Assembly (NCBI GenBank): GCA_002314755.1
Contig: DCHC01000034.1
Location: 1-26,908 of the forward strand
Direction: 5' to 3'
DNA length: 26,908 nucleotides
Source of the DNA: Faecalibacterium sp. UBA1762
GTDB lineage: Bacteria > Bacillota > Clostridia > Oscillospirales > Ruminococcaceae
Below are positions 1 through 9,332 of the stretch, piece after piece. The notes below the pieces were generated by a model. That model made no database searches, had not been told where the DNA came from, and saw nothing but the letters and a program-made list of their open reading frames with translations. Made by a program: the position numbers and the translations under genes. How positions within the stretch are numbered: the stretch's first letter is position 1; each line of letters begins with the position of its first letter.

Positions 1-167
1 ACACACAATTTCGGACTTGACTAATTATCTTTCAAACTGTTTTTACACACTTAAACACAAAAGACATATATTTGTTTTTATTGTCTTTTGCGTGTATTTT
101 ATTTTTTGTATTTATATGTTATACTGTCTTACAAATGAATCTGCATCTTAACAGAAAGGGTTGTCCT

Positions 168-1376
168 ATGTCTCAAAGAACAAAATATATTTTCAGTCAA
201 ATTTTCTGGAGCTTTTTGACTGCTCTGTTTGCAGGATCGGTTCTGCAGACCTTTTTGTTGGAAAACAGTTTTTCCGAAGAAAAAGTCAGCCTGTTTGTCT
301 CGGTTCTTCAGCTGATACAGATTGCAACCATATTCTGCTTTTCCGCTTTTGCGGATCACACCAAATCCGTCATCCGTTCCATTGCGGTCATTCACTTTTT
401 GTTCATCCCCTTTTTTTCAGTGATGATAGCGGTATGTATCAGCGGCAAATGTAACTATTGGTTGTTTTTGGCAGTCGCGGTAATTGCCTATATCGCCTCC
501 GGTTTTTATAACATTCTATATTACAAATTGCCATATCATATTATGGACATGAAATACTACGGCGGCTGGACCGGGGTTTCCTGCGCATGGGCGGGTGTTT
601 TTATGTGCGGCTTTGCCGTCTCCCTTTCCTTTTTACAACAGCGGCTGGGGTATCTGCCCGCTATGCAATGGATTGGCCTTGCCGGTCTTGTGGTTGCTAT
701 CGGCTCTGTCATTTTGATTTTGTCTTTTCAGCGAGTGCATAACCCTCAGTACGAAAAGAAAACCGAAAAGATTTCTTTGTTGCATTATAAGCCCTTTACA
801 AGGCTTATTATCCCAAACCTGTTGCGTGGTTTTTGTACCGGATTAGTGGGTATGGCGGTCACCATCGGTTATTTTACCGATAAATTAAATGTTACCTCAG
901 CTAATTATTTGCTTATTATCACGCAAACCGTCTCGATACCGGCTTCAATTCTATATACTAAGCTTGCCGGTAAAGAAAAAAAGCTTTTGCTCTTTACCGG
1001 TGTGATTATCGCGGTAGGCCTTGCGCTGATGCCACTTTTCGGGACGGTTTGTTACCTGGCGTTTTACGGTGTGGTCTATTTTTGTATTTCGGTGGTCAAT
1101 ATGGCAGTTCCCGTACTGGTTGCGGATATCATTGATTATCAGATTGCAGGCCAGTACAATGGCTGGCGGATGCTGCTGCATTCCGCCGGTAACCTGAGCG
1201 CCAGTTCTCTGTGTGTTATACTTTTAAAAGGGATAGGCGCTTTTGGTACCCTGACCCTGGCAGGCCTATGTCAGTTGGGCTGCGGAATCTATTATTATAT
1301 CTACTGTAACCGTCATAAAAAAATTGTTGCTCTGACAAACGAGATAAAGGATGTGTTGAATAATGATGCAGATTAA
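168..1376 (+). CDS. MFS-type membrane transporter
   Basis: A 402-residue, very hydrophobic protein with about 12 predicted membrane segments in two halves, joined by a charged loop (about residues 195-210) rich in Lys and Glu. This is the layout of the major facilitator superfamily or the related GPH sugar:cation symporters, so it probably moves a small solute, perhaps a sugar or glycoside, across the cytoplasmic membrane. The ATG at 168 is chosen because AGAAAGGG lies seven bases upstream. An in-frame TTG at 72 would add 32 residues but has no good ribosome site. The stop overlaps the next gene by 14 bases, so the two are probably co-transcribed, and the neighbour suggests a carbohydrate substrate. 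A TTGACT at 17-22 has no clear -10 partner. The gene is visibly AT-richer than most others here. The superfamily is fairly secure; the substrate is unknown. Confidence 0.75.
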   Translation: MSQRTKYIFSQIFWSFLTALFAGSVLQTFLLENSFSEEKVSLFVSVLQLIQIATIFCFSAFADHTKSVIRSIAVIHFLFIPFFSVMIAVCISGKCNYWLFLAVAVIAYIASGFYNILYYKLPYHIMDMKYYGGWTGVSCAWAGVFMCGFAVSLSFLQQRLGYLPAMQWIGLAGLVVAIGSVILILSFQRVHNPQYEKKTEKISLLHYKPFTRLIIPNLLRGFCTGLVGMAVTIGYFTDKLNVTSANYLLIITQTVSIPASILYTKLAGKEKKLLLFTGVIIAVGLALMPLFGTVCYLAFYGVVYFCISVVNMAVPVLVADIIDYQIAGQYNGWRMLLHSAGNLSASSLCVILLKGIGAFGTLTLAGLCQLGCGIYYYIYCNRHKKIVALTNEIKDVLNNDAD

Positions 1377-2895
1377 ACGGGAGACCGGTTGTGCGGTCAA
1401 TGTGGACGGTGATTTTGTCTACTATGTCTTAAAGGATAAAGAAATCACCCTGCAAAACGCGGTAAAGGAATTTGACGCGTTTGTCGCCCTGTATACCGGA
1501 AAAGGCGTATCTGATATTCTGTTAAACTGCTTTTGCCAAAACTCGATTACCCCCACCCGGGTGTGGACTGCCCGTTCCGCTGCCTATCTGCGTAAGCAGG
1601 AAGACGGCATTCCGGTGGATTATCGGGATAATGAGATGCTCCGTGTCCCCTATCAGCTGGAATCCCTGGGTTTTGACCCATTTGCCTACTGCTTTGCCAA
1701 ATTTCAGGCGGCTGGCTTGCGCAGTTGGCTGAGCATTCGGATGAATGACTGTCATTTCGGCGGCGAACCTACCTCCTGGATCCGGTCAAATTTTTACTAC
1801 GAAGCCAAACAAAAGGGTTGGCTGATCGGTCCAAAGGAATACGGCGACTATTTCGGTCACTGCTTTGATTATGCCGTACCCCAGGTACGACAGAAAATGC
1901 TGGATTACATTGCGGAACAACTGGACCGGTACGATGTGTACGGCCTGGAGCTGGATTTTTCCCGGGAAATATGTTGTTTTGATTTTCGGCATAACCCGGA
2001 CTGCTGTGACATCATGACGGATTTTTGCCGCCAGGTCAAAGATATTTTGAAAACATCCGAGAAAAAATACAGCCATCCGCTAAAGCTTTTGCTGCGCACC
2101 GCACGGGATCTTTCTACCGCAAAAGCCTACGGATTTGATGTGCTGCGCCTTGCAAGGGAGAGGCTTGTAGATATTGTCTCCCCTGCACCCCGGTTTATCA
2201 CCTCGGATTCCGGCATGCCGGTGGAGGAATGGGTTGCCGCGCTTTCCCCATACGGAGTCAAGGTGTATCCCGCATTGGAAAGCATGAACCTGGATTTTAT
2301 GACCGCTACCCCGGAAACCGTGCGAGGACTTGCTGTCCAGTACTTCGATCAGGGCGGGGATAAAATCTATCTCTATAACGCCTATCACTATTCCCTGTGG
2401 TTCCCTCAAAAAGCATACGAATCAATCTGGAACGCCGCTTGCGATCCGGAACGCCAGCGAGACGGGTTACGCCGTCACATTGTCACTTTTCAGGATGATA
2501 TGTTGCATGCGGTAGAAACACCGTGGCATCCCCTACCGCGGGGCTTTGTATCGGAAATCAGCCAAGAACTGATCACCGGCTATATCGAGCCGGACGCCCA
2601 CTGCACCTTGTATGTTGGGGTTCAGCCCATCAGCATGGAGCTGCAGGCGTTTTTAAACGGCGTACAGCTTACCCCTATTCCTATTGATGGGGACAAAGAC
2701 GCCTTTATCTTAAACGGGGTGCGCTGGAATGCCGCCGACCTGGGCGATGACCGCAAAAACCACAAAGAGATTCGGGCTTTTTCGGTACCGGCTACTCTAT
2801 TTGACCACACACTGAGACATACCTTTACCTTTAGCGCAGCATACGGCAGCATAACCTATCTGGAACTGAAGATCAATGGCAGCCAAAGACTGTAA
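1363..2895 (+). CDS. TIM-barrel glycoside-hydrolase-like protein (GHL10-like)
   Basis: A 510-residue protein without a signal peptide or membrane segment, so probably cytoplasmic. Residues 1 to about 390 read like a TIM barrel. The segment YGLELDF at 193-199 sits where glycoside-hydrolase-like families (GHL10 and relatives) carry a barrel-strand motif with acidic residues, here Glu197 and Asp198 in Y-G-L-E-L-D-F. The last 110 residues look like a beta-sandwich. A role in cleaving or sensing a carbohydrate imported by the overlapping upstream transporter is an inference from context. Start codons at 1363 and 1366 are both possible; AAAGGA at 1346-1351 is the likely ribosome site. It is followed by a strong terminator. 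The exact family and substrate are not known to me, and the catalytic acids are not proven. Confidence 0.65.
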   Translation: MMQIKRETGCAVNVDGDFVYYVLKDKEITLQNAVKEFDAFVALYTGKGVSDILLNCFCQNSITPTRVWTARSAAYLRKQEDGIPVDYRDNEMLRVPYQLESLGFDPFAYCFAKFQAAGLRSWLSIRMNDCHFGGEPTSWIRSNFYYEAKQKGWLIGPKEYGDYFGHCFDYAVPQVRQKMLDYIAEQLDRYDVYGLELDFSREICCFDFRHNPDCCDIMTDFCRQVKDILKTSEKKYSHPLKLLLRTARDLSTAKAYGFDVLRLARERLVDIVSPAPRFITSDSGMPVEEWVAALSPYGVKVYPALESMNLDFMTATPETVRGLAVQYFDQGGDKIYLYNAYHYSLWFPQKAYESIWNAACDPERQRDGLRRHIVTFQDDMLHAVETPWHPLPRGFVSEISQELITGYIEPDAHCTLYVGVQPISMELQAFLNGVQLTPIPIDGDKDAFILNGVRWNAADLGDDRKNHKEIRAFSVPATLFDHTLRHTFTFSAAYGSITYLELKINGSQRL

Positions 2896-2941
2896 ACGCA
2901 GCAGCTTGAGAACCGACAAAACCGATTTGTGACAATAAAAC

Positions 2942-2983
2942 CGCTGAGGGTGTTCCCAACCGGAACGCCCTCAGCGACTTTTT
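2942..2983. terminator. Bidirectional rho-independent terminator
   Basis: A 15-bp stem (2942-2956 with 2962-2976, one G:T pair) closes a five-base loop and is followed by TTTTT on the + strand. On the - strand the same hairpin is followed by TTTTA. It lies between the convergent glycoside-hydrolase-like gene and the vanZ-like gene and should stop transcription from both sides. Confidence 0.9.
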
Positions 2984-2986
2984 GCG

Positions 2987-3499
2987 TTATTCCGTTGTAT
3001 CGTTCGGGTACCGCTTTGCAGCCACTTTGAACAGTAGCTGTCGATGCAGCCATACAACCAGGGCAAAAACAGCAAAACCGAAAAGCACGCCGGCGCTATC
3101 AATACAAACATCAGTAAACCGGCAAGCTCTGCCCGGAACGAAAATCTGATGCAGCTCATCTGAGATAGCGTACAAAACACCAATTACAGTGCTGACAGCA
3201 AGGTAATGCGGAAAACCTTTTCGATAATGCCTAAACGACCAAAGCAATAAAAAACCTAAAATAGCGTATTCTGTAAAATGGGCAAGCTTCCGAACCATGT
3301 TGGTGATATTGATGATCCCCTCACTGACCAATCTGGTCCAAACACGCTGATTATCCTGAAACAGATCCCTCAAAAACGCAACGATAACATCACTTTGCAC
3401 GGAAGAAGCGGTGGCATCCTTAGAGGAAAACCAAAAGATTACGATCATCCAGATGACTACCGGTAAAAATGTAACAATTTTACAGACTTTACTTTTCAT
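2987..3499 (-). CDS. VanZ-like family membrane protein
   Basis: A 170-residue membrane protein with about four hydrophobic segments: the N-terminus, around 75-90, around 100-115 and around 138-152. It carries the usual VanZ-like signatures, RKLAHFTEYAILG near residue 70 and ISDELHQIFVPGR near 112, the latter followed by D-x-x-x-D-x-x-G. VanZ itself gives low-level teicoplanin resistance in enterococci, but most chromosomal relatives have no known function, so resistance should not be assumed. The gene starts 30 bases after recN and ends just before a terminator, making it the last gene of the long minus-strand run. In Bacillus subtilis the position after recN is held by spoIVB and spo0A. Confidence 0.85.
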   Translation of the reverse strand: MKSKVCKIVTFLPVVIWMIVIFWFSSKDATASSVQSDVIVAFLRDLFQDNQRVWTRLVSEGIINITNMVRKLAHFTEYAILGFLLLWSFRHYRKGFPHYLAVSTVIGVLYAISDELHQIFVPGRACRFTDVCIDSAGVLFGFAVFALVVWLHRQLLFKVAAKRYPNDTTE

Positions 3500-3529
3500 T
3501 CAGATAAACACCAATCCAAAATACATTAC

Positions 3530-5227
3530 TCATTCCTCCGGCAGATAGTCCTCTCTGCGGGAAAAATGCTGTACCATCTCCGCCGCACCGGCCAAAGCTG
3601 TCTCGGTCAAAAAGCTGCCGGAAGTAATCCGCGCAAGCTCTTTCACCCGGGCTTCGGCATCCAACTGCCGAACATAGGTAAACGTACGGTCGTTCTGAGT
3701 GGCTTTTTCGATATACAGATGACTGTCGGCACAGGCGGCAATCTGAGCGGTATGTGTGACACAAATTACCTGTCTGCCCCGGTCAGAGGTCTGCTGCAGT
3801 ACCCTGCCGATCCGGCCTGCAGCCATACCGGAAACACCGGTATCGATTTCGTCGTAGATCACAGACTGCAACGAATCACTGTCGGCCATCGCGTTTTTCA
3901 TAGCCAGCATAATACGGGAAAGCTCACCGCCGGAGGCGATCCTGGAAAGGGGTTTTGGTTGCTCGCCCTTATTGGTGACTATGTAAAATTCCAAGTTATC
4001 CTGACCGATAGAGGTCAGCGCTCCGCTTGTGCGGTGCAAAGAAAACTCCACACCGGACATATTCAGATAGGCAAGGGTTTGCTGGAGCTTATCCTTTAAC
4101 TGCTCAAAGGCCTTTAATCGGCTTTCCGTCAGCGCTTTGGCTGCAGCTACGGTGGTTTGCAATAAAGCTTGCTTTTTATCCTGCATCTTTTGCAGATATT
4201 CGTCTGCAAACTCTATTTTTTCCAGCTCCTGTCGTGCATTTTCCCCAAAGGCAAGAATTTCATCTGCAGTGGAGCCGTATTTTTGCTTTAACCGATAAAA
4301 CAGATCCAGCCGTTCGCTGATTTTCTCCTGTTCAGCAGGGTCCATTTCCATTTCTTCCAAAGCATCCCGTACTTCGCCGGTAAGCTCCTGCACAGTATAA
4401 AAGGCGTCCTGCAACTTTGCGCTTTTTTCTTCCAACAGTGTATAGTAGCCGGAGGCCTCCCGTATGCTGTCACAGGCGTTTTCCAGCTGATCCACTGCCC
4501 CGCCGCCTTCCTCTGGGTCGCCTTCCAACGCCACCAGAGCAGTATTCAGAGCTGCTGTAATTTTTTGCGCGTGCTGCAGACGGCTACGCATGGCTGCAAG
4601 GGTCTCCTCTTCACCGGGGGTCAGCTCAGCTGCTTCGATCTCCTGAATCTGATACCGCAGCAGCTCTATCCGGGCCTGCTTTTCCCTTTCATCGGTAACC
4701 AGAGATTTCAGTTCCTTTTCCACACTCACAAGGGCACGGTACTGACGGTAATATTCCTCATATACCGGTCTGTTTTTTGCGTAGCTATCCAATAGCGAAA
4801 GATGTTTGGAAGCATCCAGCAGGGACTGGTTGTCGTGCTGGCCGTGAATAGAAATCAGCTTTTCACTAATCTCCCGCAGATAGGCGGCTGACGCCGGTTT
4901 GGAGTTGATCCGGCAGCTGCTTTTGCCGTCCACTGTAATTTCCCGGTATAGCAGCAGCTCGGAGGACTCGCATTCGTAACCGGCTTCGCCCAGCAGCTGC
5001 TCCACCGCAGCAGGAATCTCGGTAAATACCGCCCAAATCCGGGCTTTATCGGTGCCGTTACGCACAATATCACGGGAGGTTCTGTTGCCCAATATGGCGT
5101 TGATAGAATCAATCAGAATGGATTTACCGGCGCCGGTTTCACCTGTAAGAACATTAAAGCCTGCATGAAAAGGCACCACAGCTTTTTCAATTACTGCAAC
5201 ATTTTCAATGGTCAGTTCCTGCAGCAT
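3530..5227 (-). CDS. recN: DNA repair protein RecN
   Basis: An SMC-like ATPase that acts at double-strand breaks, tethering DNA ends for RecA-dependent repair in the cytoplasm. The 565 residues match the family length. Visible are the Walker A loop GETGAGKS (29-36), a long Glu/Lys/Gln-rich middle with coiled-coil character, the ABC signature SGGELSR from 432, and the Walker B segment VIYDEIDTGVSG (456-467). A switch-type His follows in CVTHTAQIA. GGGAG lies seven to eight bases before the ATG at 5227. It sits 50 bases after argR, the same neighbour as in Bacillus, where the pair is widely conserved. No SOS box was recognised upstream. Confidence 0.97.
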   Translation of the reverse strand: MLQELTIENVAVIEKAVVPFHAGFNVLTGETGAGKSILIDSINAILGNRTSRDIVRNGTDKARIWAVFTEIPAAVEQLLGEAGYECESSELLLYREITVDGKSSCRINSKPASAAYLREISEKLISIHGQHDNQSLLDASKHLSLLDSYAKNRPVYEEYYRQYRALVSVEKELKSLVTDEREKQARIELLRYQIQEIEAAELTPGEEETLAAMRSRLQHAQKITAALNTALVALEGDPEEGGGAVDQLENACDSIREASGYYTLLEEKSAKLQDAFYTVQELTGEVRDALEEMEMDPAEQEKISERLDLFYRLKQKYGSTADEILAFGENARQELEKIEFADEYLQKMQDKKQALLQTTVAAAKALTESRLKAFEQLKDKLQQTLAYLNMSGVEFSLHRTSGALTSIGQDNLEFYIVTNKGEQPKPLSRIASGGELSRIMLAMKNAMADSDSLQSVIYDEIDTGVSGMAAGRIGRVLQQTSDRGRQVICVTHTAQIAACADSHLYIEKATQNDRTFTYVRQLDAEARVKELARITSGSFLTETALAGAAEMVQHFSRREDYLPEE

Positions 5228-5277
5228 AGCTCATTCTCCCGTTTCATTTTAATCAAATCCTGCTACGCAGGTTGTCA

Positions 5278-5742
5278 TCAGTGCTGGTGAATATATTCCT
5301 GCAGCTTTTCGGTCATAGCTGCGGCATCCGCTTCGGTGCGCATCAGAACAAAAAAAGTGTCATCACCGGAAAGAGTACCAACCACATTCTCCCAGGACAA
5401 GGAATCAAATAACTCACAGGCAGCGCTGGCCATACCACTGTAACATTTTACTACCATAGTATTGCCTGCATAATCCGCTTTTAAGACGCTCTCTTTAAAA
5501 ATGGTATTGAATCTGCTTTGCGAATGGGTCGCGCCGGAGGCAACCTGCGCAGGAATGGAGTACATATATCCACCGTTACCGTCCGGTATCTTAATGATAT
5601 GCAACTGACGGATATCCCGACTGACGGTAGCCTGAGTCACCGGATAACCGGCGTCATTCAGATATTTCAGTAGGGTCTCCTGCCGGTCGATGGGATAAGC
5701 CTGAATCAGTTGCTTTATTTTTTCATGGCGATTGTTTTTCAT
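5278..5742 (-). CDS. argR: Arginine repressor ArgR/AhrC
   Basis: A hexameric, arginine-responsive transcription factor that represses arginine biosynthesis and activates catabolism in Firmicutes. The 154-residue protein has the expected two parts: a winged helix (1 to about 70) with recognition helix QATVSRDIRQL at 37-47, and an oligomerisation and arginine-binding domain (about 78-154) containing GTLSGDDT at 122-129, where the Asp pair contacts arginine. The ribosome site GAAAGGAA stands upstream of the ATG at 5742. The order tlyA-argR-recN is the same as in Bacillus subtilis, where the gene is called ahrC. I saw no clear ARG box in the short gaps around it, so autoregulation is not supported from this sequence. 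Confidence 0.97.
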   Translation of the reverse strand: MKNNRHEKIKQLIQAYPIDRQETLLKYLNDAGYPVTQATVSRDIRQLHIIKIPDGNGGYMYSIPAQVASGATHSQSRFNTIFKESVLKADYAGNTMVVKCYSGMASAACELFDSLSWENVVGTLSGDDTFFVLMRTEADAAAMTEKLQEYIHQH

Positions 5743-5776
5743 AGCTTTTTCCTTTCGTCACAGGGCTGATAGCTTT

Positions 5777-6568
5777 TCAGTTGCCGCTGTAATGCGCTTT
5801 TTGTACAGTTTTGCCGATATCAATAGCCACTTTACGGTTTTGCCGGGAAAGATAGAGCAAGAATTCTATGTTTCCTTCCGGTCCCTGTATGGGGGAAACC
5901 TCCAGGCCCAGGGGATAAAAACCGTTTAGCAACGCGTCGCCCAACACCTTTTCCAGCACTTCCCTATGAATAGCCGGGTTTTTTACAACTCCTTTTTTAC
6001 CCACCTTACCGGGACCTGCTTCAAACTGGGGCTTCACCAAACAAACACCGATGGTTTTTTCGGTGCAAAGCTTCGTCAGCACCGGAAAAATATGCCAAAG
6101 AGAGATAAAGGATACATCTACACTGAAAAAATCAATCTCGTCGGTGACCGTTTGTTTCGTCAATGAGCGGATATTGGTTCCCTCCAGATTGATGACCCGG
6201 GGATCCAAGCACAGCTTTTGCGCCAACTGACCGTGACCGACATCCACAGCCCAAACCTTTCTTGCGCCGTTTTGCAGCATACAGTCGGTAAAACCGCCGG
6301 TGGAAGCGCCGATATCCATGCAGATAACGCCCTGTAACGAAATATCAAAGCTATCCAGCGCACCGGCAAGCTTTAGTCCTCCGCGACTGACAAATGGAAT
6401 ATCCTGCACTGCAAGCTGAATATCATCTGTCTCCTCTACCGGCATACTGGGCTTTCGAAACGTATTGCCGTTGACGGTGACGCCCCCCGTTTTAATCAGT
6501 TCGACGGCACGGTCTCGACCGCTGAGAATGCCTCTGTCTACCAGAGCCTTATCCAATCGGACGCTCAT
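5777..6568 (-). CDS. tlyA: TlyA-family rRNA 2'-O-methyltransferase (YqxC)
   Basis: A 263-residue protein with an N-terminal S4 RNA-binding domain (about 1-60) and an FtsJ-like methyltransferase domain. The SAM-binding loop is MDIGASTGGFTD at about 84-95. Residues fitting the K-D-K-E tetrad of FtsJ enzymes are Lys66, Asp151 in SVDVSFISL, Lys179 in VKPQFE, and a Glu near the end in GNIEF. Mycobacterial TlyA methylates riboses in 16S and 23S rRNA, which affects capreomycin sensitivity; some relatives act as haemolysins, so the exact substrate here is inferred. The ATG at 6568 is chosen because GGGAG lies eight bases before it and it forms an ATGA overlap with the dxs stop. An upstream ATG at 6586 lies on the far side of that ribosome site. 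Confidence 0.93.
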   Translation of the reverse strand: MSVRLDKALVDRGILSGRDRAVELIKTGGVTVNGNTFRKPSMPVEETDDIQLAVQDIPFVSRGGLKLAGALDSFDISLQGVICMDIGASTGGFTDCMLQNGARKVWAVDVGHGQLAQKLCLDPRVINLEGTNIRSLTKQTVTDEIDFFSVDVSFISLWHIFPVLTKLCTEKTIGVCLVKPQFEAGPGKVGKKGVVKNPAIHREVLEKVLGDALLNGFYPLGLEVSPIQGPEGNIEFLLYLSRQNRKVAIDIGKTVQKAHYSGN

Positions 6569-8415
6569 GACATCAGCTCCCTGCATTTATTCCGGATGCT
6601 ATCGGCATCTAACCCCTGCTGGCTGCGAAGCTGCTTGACCGAGGCATGATCCTGTACATTACCTGCATAAAGATGTACAGTTTTGCCGTGATAACCCTTT
6701 TGCTGCAACATGGAGAGAAGCTGTTCTCCGATACTGCCCACCCGGACGGCCTCCTCCGCAATCAAAATTCCGTCATAACCGCAAAGAATATCGGTCAATT
6801 CCGCCGCAAACGGATGAAGCACCGTCAGCTTGATCAGATCTATCCTGTTATCCAAAAGCTCTCGGGCTGTCAGACATTCTTCTGACAGACCGCCGTAGCA
6901 GACAATAGCATACCGGGCACTGCCGCTTTGGTACACATCAAACGGCTTTTGCGTACAGCCTAAGGCCTGCAGCGCCGGAGAGGGCTTGCCCTTGGAATAT
7001 CGGATGGCACGTGGGCCGGATTCTTTGGTCAGCAGCCGGGTCAGCCAGTAGGTCATCTCGGCGTCGTTGCAAGGATTCACAAGGGTAAAACCGTCGTACT
7101 GACTCAACATGGCAACATCGTACAGTCCTTGATGGGTCGCGCCGTCGCCGGGAACCAAACCCGCCCGGTCGATTGCAAACAGAACATCCGCCCGATTGAG
7201 CACGACATCGTGAAAAACCTGATCGTAGGCGCGCTGTAAGAAAGTGGAATACAGTGCAACCACCGGTCGCAAGCCTCCCTTGGCCAGACCGGCTGCAAAG
7301 GTCACCGCGTGTTGCTCCGCCATGCCAACATCAAAGGCTCGCTCCGGCGCTGCCTTGCGCAGATAGTGCAGGCAGGTACCGTATTTCATGGCAGCGGTAA
7401 TGCCGCAGATCCGTTTATCCTGCGTTGCCAATTGGCACAGACATCTGCCAAAAGCATCCGAAAGACTGTCTGAGGGAGAAATATCCGGATTGAGGCAATC
7501 GGTATCCGAAACATCGAAGGAGGGTACCCCGTGAAACGCCCCCGGATTATCCTCTGCCGGTGCAAAGCCCTTTCCCTTTACAGTTACCACATGGTAAAAA
7601 AGCGGTTTATCCGTGGTGGTCACATTGGAAAAAGCCCGGCACATCTCCTCAATATCATGGCCATCCAACGGGCCATGGTAAACAAAGCCGAATTTTTCAA
7701 AAACCGTGGAGCGATAGATCCACCGACGCAGCAGCCCCTTACCGGTCACAATGACAGAAGCTATGGGGGTACCGATGACAGGGATTTCCTTCAAGCTTGC
7801 CTGTACCCTGTCTTTTAACAGATTGTAGCCCTTTGCGGTACGAAGATATGTAAAATAGCGAGAAATGGAGCCAACATTTTTGGATATGGACATTTTATTG
7901 TCATTCAGGATCAGGATCAGATTATCCAACCCAATGACATTATTCATGCCCTCGTATACCATACCCCCGGTAAAGGAGCCATCCCCCACGATCGCGATAA
8001 CCTTGCCGGGTTCTCCCCGTAGCTTTTTAGCCCGGGCAATCCCAATTGCCTGAGACAACGCCACATTGCCGTGACCCTCATAAAAGGGGTCATGCTCACT
8101 TTCTGCCGGGCTGGGAAAACCGGAAAGCCCCCCCTGCTGCCGTAGCCGCTCAAAGTTCTGCATACGACCTGTCAGCAGCTTGTGGGTGTAGGACTGGTGG
8201 CCCACATCGAAGATAAAGACATCCTGTGGGGAATGAAATACCCGATGAAGGGCGACCGTCAACTCTACTGTGCCCAAATTGGAGGAAAGATGTCCGCCGG
8301 TCTGGGAGACCCGGTCGATTAAAAAGCCGCGGATTTCCTGGCAAAGAAGTGGCAACTGTTCAACCTTTAGTTTTTTTAAGTCCTCGGGAGAATGAATTCC
8401 TGCAAGATACTCCAT
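6565..8415 (-). CDS. dxs: 1-deoxy-D-xylulose-5-phosphate synthase
   Basis: The first enzyme of the MEP isoprenoid pathway. It condenses pyruvate and glyceraldehyde 3-phosphate to DXP using thiamine diphosphate, in the cytoplasm. The 616 residues match the family. Visible are His41 (GGHLSSNLG), VGHQSYTHKLLTGR (71-84), the PSPAESEHDPFYEGHG segment, and the thiamine-binding motif starting GDGSFTGG at 144 and closing at Asn171. The transketolase pyrimidine domain carries DRAGLVPGDGATHQG. GAGGAT precedes the ATG at 8415. It follows ispA by 23 bases and overlaps tlyA by four, so isoprenoid precursor supply and prenyl chain extension are encoded together, as in Bacillus. Confidence 0.97.
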   Translation of the reverse strand: MEYLAGIHSPEDLKKLKVEQLPLLCQEIRGFLIDRVSQTGGHLSSNLGTVELTVALHRVFHSPQDVFIFDVGHQSYTHKLLTGRMQNFERLRQQGGLSGFPSPAESEHDPFYEGHGNVALSQAIGIARAKKLRGEPGKVIAIVGDGSFTGGMVYEGMNNVIGLDNLILILNDNKMSISKNVGSISRYFTYLRTAKGYNLLKDRVQASLKEIPVIGTPIASVIVTGKGLLRRWIYRSTVFEKFGFVYHGPLDGHDIEEMCRAFSNVTTTDKPLFYHVVTVKGKGFAPAEDNPGAFHGVPSFDVSDTDCLNPDISPSDSLSDAFGRCLCQLATQDKRICGITAAMKYGTCLHYLRKAAPERAFDVGMAEQHAVTFAAGLAKGGLRPVVALYSTFLQRAYDQVFHDVVLNRADVLFAIDRAGLVPGDGATHQGLYDVAMLSQYDGFTLVNPCNDAEMTYWLTRLLTKESGPRAIRYSKGKPSPALQALGCTQKPFDVYQSGSARYAIVCYGGLSEECLTARELLDNRIDLIKLTVLHPFAAELTDILCGYDGILIAEEAVRVGSIGEQLLSMLQQKGYHGKTVHLYAGNVQDHASVKQLRSQQGLDADSIRNKCRELMS

Positions 8416-8438
8416 TCAGATTATCCTCAAATTTCATT

Positions 8439-9332
8439 TTATTTGGTGCGCTGCAGCAGATCCTCGGCAAAATCGGTTAAAAAGCCGCATCTTTCTCCAA
8501 ACTGCTGCCGCAAAGCGGAACAGGCCTGCCGGGTGAGCTCCGTTGCCTGTACTTTAGCGGCGGTCAGACCCTTCAGGGTGATAAAGGTCGTCTTGTGGTT
8601 TTCACCGTCACTGCCTATGGGCTTGCCCAGCTCAGCAGCGGTAGAGGTCACATCCAAAATGTCGTCAATGATTTGGAAAACCAAACCGATATTGGTCGCC
8701 CACAGGGCAAGAGCATCCTGCTCCTGTTTCGTAGCGCCGCCGGCTACTGCGCCCAATGCCACTGCAGCACGGATCAGCTGGCCGGTCTTGTTATCGTGGA
8801 TCAAAAGCAGCCCTGCCTCATCCACCTGGTGCTGTTCCGCGGCAAGGTCCAGCTCCTGTCCGTAGACCATCCCACAGGGCCCGGCGGCGTGTGCCAGCAG
8901 CTGCACCGCTTCGGCGTCCGTTTTGGGGGAGTTACCGCTGCGGGTCACCGCGTCAAAAGCCGCTGTCAGTAATGCGTCACCGGCAAGCAGCGCCGTCGCC
9001 TCACCAAACGCCTTGTGACAGGAGGGTTTTCCTCTGCGAAGATCATCGTTATCCATACAGGGCAGATCGTCATGAATCAAAGAATAGGCATGTACCATCT
9101 CGATTGCCGCCGCGTAGTGCTCGGCAGCCGCAATATTTCCATCCGGATGGATCATTCGGCAGACGGCCAAAACCAAGACACCTCGAACCCGTTTGCCGCC
9201 GTCCATCAGACTGTAGGCAGCCGCCCTCGCTACATCGGATTTTTCGGTATCGGGAAATACCTCCTGAAAGGAACCGGGCAGCAGCTGCTCGACCCTCGCC
9301 TGATAGCTGTGAAGTAGATCAGAATAATTCAT
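8439..9332 (-). CDS. ispA: Short-chain prenyl diphosphate (farnesyl diphosphate) synthase
   Basis: It joins dimethylallyl diphosphate with isopentenyl diphosphate units to make geranyl and farnesyl diphosphate for undecaprenyl phosphate, quinones and related products. The 297 residues carry the first Asp-rich motif DDLPCMDNDD (88-97) and the second, DDILD (223-227). The Lys-Arg pair GGKRVRG (45-51) binds diphosphate. Tyr83, five residues before the first motif in HAYSLIHDD, is the arrangement of Escherichia coli IspA-like farnesyl synthases and argues against a long-chain product. The start overlaps the xseB stop as ATGA, which suggests translational coupling. Product length is inferred from sequence only. 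Confidence 0.95.
   Translation of the reverse strand: MNYSDLLHSYQARVEQLLPGSFQEVFPDTEKSDVARAAAYSLMDGGKRVRGVLVLAVCRMIHPDGNIAAAEHYAAAIEMVHAYSLIHDDLPCMDNDDLRRGKPSCHKAFGEATALLAGDALLTAAFDAVTRSGNSPKTDAEAVQLLAHAAGPCGMVYGQELDLAAEQHQVDEAGLLLIHDNKTGQLIRAAVALGAVAGGATKQEQDALALWATNIGLVFQIIDDILDVTSTAAELGKPIGSDGENHKTTFITLKGLTAAKVQATELTRQACSALRQQFGERCGFLTDFAEDLLQRTK

Noticed and set aside
17..46. TTGACT as a promoter for the MFS gene
   Set aside because: The sequence at the expected -10 position is a run of T with no TATAAT-like match, so support is too weak for a feature.
2987..3499. Glycopeptide resistance from the vanZ-like gene
   Set aside because: No vanHAX or other resistance genes are nearby, and most VanZ-like proteins are chromosomal with no resistance phenotype.
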